From the NCBI RefSeq assembly GCF_013200955.2, contig NZ_CP053697.2, positions 1-64,000 on the forward strand: DNA of 64,000 nucleotides, read 5' to 3'. The stretch is from Pseudomonas campi (lineage in GTDB: Bacteria; Pseudomonadota; Gammaproteobacteria; Pseudomonadales; Pseudomonadaceae). Below the pieces are notes generated by a model that worked only from the letters and a program-made list of their open reading frames with translations, was not told the DNA's origin and searched no databases. Below, one piece after another: positions 61,808 to 64,000 of this stretch. How positions within the stretch are numbered: the stretch's first letter is position 1; each line of letters opens with the position of its first letter. Both the position numbers and the translations under genes were made by a program.

Positions 61808-63196
61808 ATGAAGCCATCCTTGCTGGCCTGTTGCAGCTTTGCCCTGTGGTTTGCCCTGGTCACCCCGGCTCACGCCGAGCTGGGCGACTACAGTTTCTGG
61901 AAGACCCTGCTCAACCTGACCCTGCCGCCAGCGGCGGACAACAAGGTCACCGCCGAGCAGAGCGTCGGCCCCTACCCGCTGCTGAACAACCCCGGCGGCT
62001 TCAATGCCGGCTTCAAACCCAACCTCTACTACGCCTGGCAGACCGTGCAAATGGCGCCGCAAACCGGCGCGGTGTGCGGCAACGGCTCGCCCTACAAGTT
62101 CTTCGTTAACCGCGTACCCAATACCAGCAATACCATCATCTATCTGGAGGGTGGCGGCGCCTGCTGGGACTACGCCAGCTGCACCGGGCAGACCGGTATC
62201 CGCGGGGCGCGCAATCCCGACGGCATCCCCGACGACTACATGAGCCTGCTCAACCCCGGCGCCAGCCTGGTCAGCCCGCTGGTCGTGCGCCTGCACCCCT
62301 GGACGCGGACCAAGCCGCAGAACTGGAACATGATCTACGTGCCCTACTGCACCGGCGACATCTACTCCGGTGACAAGGTGGCGGTGTACGAAGACCCACA
62401 GAACCAGAAGCCGCCGCTGGTCTGGCATCACAACGGCCTGCGTAACACCCGTGCGGTGGTGGCCTGGCTGAAGAACAACCTGCAGCGTCCCGCGCAGTTG
62501 CTCACCACCGGCTGCAGCGCGGGTGGCGCTGGCAGCCTGACCAACTACGTGGGCATTCGCCAGGACATGGCGCCGACCCGCGGTTTCCTGCTCAACGACT
62601 CCGGTCCGGTATTCAGCGCCCCGTTGGGTAGCGACAGCGCGCAGTACCCCTCGCGCCTGCTGCAGGATCATATTCGCGTGGCCTGGGGTTTGAACGACGG
62701 CCCTGTGCCCTATCTGCAGAGCCGCCTGCCGGGGCTCAATGCCAGCGACCTGGGCAGCCTGTATCCGGCGTTGGCGAGCAACCTGCCGGGCGACCGCATG
62801 GGCCACACCCACTTCTGGAAGGACCTCAACTACTCGTCCTATTCCTATGAGCGCTTCTACCCGGACATCATCAATGCGCCGGACGCTGCCACCAAGGAAG
62901 CGCTGATCCATGCCAAGTGGGATGTGGACACCGGCCGCCTGCGCGACCAGCTGGCCAACCTGGACAACTTCGGCGGCTACTTCCCGCAGTTCCGCGCGGT
63001 CAACGAGAGCCACTGCACCAGCATCATCGAGTTCGCCAACTCGGACATTCAGGAGCAGAACCTGGAGCTCGACCACTTCGTCAACAACCTGCTCGATGGC
63101 AGCGGCGCGGTGCTCTCGGCCTCGGAGAGCAGCGACGCCGCCGACCGGGCCAAGCCGTTTAATCTGCTGTACTACATCCTCGACCAGCTGCTCTGA
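61808..63196 (+). CDS. Secreted pectinacetylesterase/Notum-like hydrolase
   Basis: A 462-residue secreted protein with signal peptide KPSLLACCSFALWFALVTPAHA. It matches the pectinacetylesterase/Notum family: YLEGGGACWDYASC (oxyanion region), a YCTGDIYSGDK motif, and TGCSAGGAGSL with the nucleophile Ser. The catalytic His is probably in the C-terminal ESHCTS segment, and Asp nearby. Members deacylate sugars or lipid-modified proteins; bacterial substrates are mostly unknown. GAGGA precedes the ATG at 61808. A MITE-like repeat begins directly after its stop. Confidence 0.82.
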   Translation: MKPSLLACCSFALWFALVTPAHAELGDYSFWKTLLNLTLPPAADNKVTAEQSVGPYPLLNNPGGFNAGFKPNLYYAWQTVQMAPQTGAVCGNGSPYKFFVNRVPNTSNTIIYLEGGGACWDYASCTGQTGIRGARNPDGIPDDYMSLLNPGASLVSPLVVRLHPWTRTKPQNWNMIYVPYCTGDIYSGDKVAVYEDPQNQKPPLVWHHNGLRNTRAVVAWLKNNLQRPAQLLTTGCSAGGAGSLTNYVGIRQDMAPTRGFLLNDSGPVFSAPLGSDSAQYPSRLLQDHIRVAWGLNDGPVPYLQSRLPGLNASDLGSLYPALASNLPGDRMGHTHFWKDLNYSSYSYERFYPDIINAPDAATKEALIHAKWDVDTGRLRDQLANLDNFGGYFPQFRAVNESHCTSIIEFANSDIQEQNLELDHFVNNLLDGSGAVLSASESSDAADRAKPFNLLYYILDQLL

Positions 63197-63300
63197 GAGC
63201 CGGCCCACGATCTGCTGCGCGTCGGCCAAAGGGCGTTGGAGGCGACCTCGGCCGTCTCCGCCACCCTCTGTCTCTAGCTCGCGAGATCGTGAGCAGGCTC
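63197..63300. repeat. MITE-like palindromic element, copy B
   Basis: A 104-bp element whose ends GAGCCGGCCCACGATCT (63197-63213) and AGATCGTGAGCAGGCTC (63284-63300) are inverted repeats (14 of 17 positions). The left part ACGATCT-CTG-GTCGGCCA-GGCGTT matches copy A at 31700-31730. It fills the gap between two convergent genes. Confidence 0.6.
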
Positions 63301-63306
63301 TAGGCT

Positions 63307-63957
63307 CTACTGATACGCCTGCTCCCGCGCCTCCTGCAGGCGCTGGCGCAGGTACTGGTCGCGACTCAGACCGTCGGGAATACTGTCCAGCGCGAGCACC
63401 TCGTCGACGATGCGCTTCTCCTCGGACTTGTACTGACTGAAGCGGGCATCGGGCACTTTGGCCCGTGCCTCACGCGCCTGGCTTAGCATCTGGTAGCGCG
63501 CCAGCAGTTGTTCGGCGTGGGCCTTCTGCGTTTCCTCGTCGCCGCCTTGCACCTGGGCCAGCCCCAACTGCAGCAGCAGGGCTTCGCTCAGCGCCAGCTC
63601 GGCGGCCGCTTCACGCTGGTCGATTTGCCTGGCCAGCGCCTCGGCCTGGCGTCGCCGCTGCTCGGCGCTGAGCGCCGCGGCCTCCTGCATGAAACGGCGG
63701 TAGTCGGCCATGAACTGCAGGCGCGCCTGGTAGGTCTGCACGGCGGGGGTGTTCAGCAGCGCTTGTGCCGCGCGCGGGTCGACGGCCGCGCCGCTGGCCT
63801 CGCCCGGCGCTGGCACTGTTGCCGGCGCACCCGCCGGCGATGCCGCGCTGACGGCTGCCGTATTGCGGTCGGTGCTGGCAAAACCGAGCCACACAGCGCC
63901 AGTGACGATGAGGATTGCCAGACCGGCCAGTGTCAGCCGGGAAGTGATGTTGGCCAT
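63307..63957 (-). CDS. PlcR/lipase-chaperone-like accessory protein
   Basis: A 216-residue membrane-anchored or exported protein: hydrophobic N-terminal segment (RLTLAGLAILIVTGAVWLGF), an Ala/Pro linker, then a long charged helical region (YQARLQFMADYRRFM, RRRQAEALARQIDQREAAAEL, ending LSRDQYLRQRLQEAREQAYQ). This is the layout of PlcR, the accessory protein of secreted phospholipase C, and of lipase chaperones (Lif), although the Lif RxxFDY signature is absent. If so, a phospholipase C gene should lie just upstream, beyond the window edge at 64000. A second ATG at 63999 would extend the N-terminus by 14 residues. Confidence 0.6.
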   Translation of the reverse strand: MANITSRLTLAGLAILIVTGAVWLGFASTDRNTAAVSAASPAGAPATVPAPGEASGAAVDPRAAQALLNTPAVQTYQARLQFMADYRRFMQEAAALSAEQRRRQAEALARQIDQREAAAELALSEALLLQLGLAQVQGGDEETQKAHAEQLLARYQMLSQAREARAKVPDARFSQYKSEEKRIVDEVLALDSIPDGLSRDQYLRQRLQEAREQAYQ

Positions 63958-64000
63958 GGCCGCGAGCCCCTGAGTGCAACGCTTGCCAGTTAAGCCCATG

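Noticed and set aside
61626..61811. 61-codon plus-strand ORF with hydrophobic start
   Set aside because: It begins with TTG, lacks an RBS, and runs into an Arg-rich, low-complexity tail through the esterase leader.

Overview
The window is chromosomal DNA of a Pseudomonas-type gammaproteobacterium: high GC, codon use and gene content of the P. aeruginosa / P. alcaligenes / P. mendocina group, with several blocks that match, from memory, the order seen around PA5514-PA5549 of P. aeruginosa PAO1 (glmS, zigA, OXA-50-like beta-lactamase, the PA5522-PA5525 polyamine block). It is not P. aeruginosa itself, because an H2-type type VI secretion cluster lies directly next to glmS.

Region 1 (1-583): the 3' end of glmS, its terminator and the attTn7 region. 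Region 2 (about 600-30760): one very long minus-strand type VI secretion (T6SS) unit in HSI-II order: tssA, tssB, tssC, tssE, a cargo cassette (PAAR-zinc peptidase plus two lipoproteins), tssF, tssG, clpV, sigma-54 activator sfa, small lipoprotein, fha, tssJ, tssK, tssL, tssM, PP2C phosphatase, Ser/Thr kinase, vgrG, a PldA/Tle5-type phospholipase D effector and a Tli4-type periplasmic immunity protein. No hcp is present. Nearly all genes overlap or abut, so translation is probably coupled. Two effector/immunity cargoes are visible: one at the end of the operon (PldA) and one between tssE and tssF (PAAR-peptidase). Both have exported putative immunity proteins, pointing to targets in the prey periplasm.

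Region 3 (31180-38700): DUF3617 protein, a MITE-like repeat, lemA and DUF2207 membrane protein, then a zinc-homeostasis locus with a Zur-box-like site, the COG0523 GTPase zigA, a small secreted protein, a second COG0523 GTPase and a periplasmic protein of unknown function. Region 4 (38750-46950): two tandem secreted medium-chain-length PHA depolymerase paralogues, a DUF1302/DUF1329 envelope pair, a TetR regulator and two alpha/beta hydrolases, plausibly a locus for using external polyesters or other hydrophobic substrates. Two of these genes share an upstream TTCCGATTCCG motif.

Region 5 (46970-54420): OXA-50-like class D beta-lactamase, DUF3301, a tandem pair of paralogous membrane-anchored proteins of unknown function with a Cys-rich small ORF between them, DUF2946 plus a PepSY membrane protein, a thioesterase and a TPR protein. 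Region 6 (54620-59170): gamma-glutamylpolyamine synthetase-like protein, class III aminotransferase, SDR and a GntR/FCD regulator, with two palindromic TTTGTGATCACA operators in the divergent promoter. Region 7 (59280-64000): a REC-TPR response regulator overlapped by a soluble histidine kinase, a Notum/pectinacetylesterase-like secreted hydrolase, a second MITE-like repeat, and a PlcR/lipase-chaperone-like protein. GTAGGGTG-type palindromic repeats occur at three intergenic positions.
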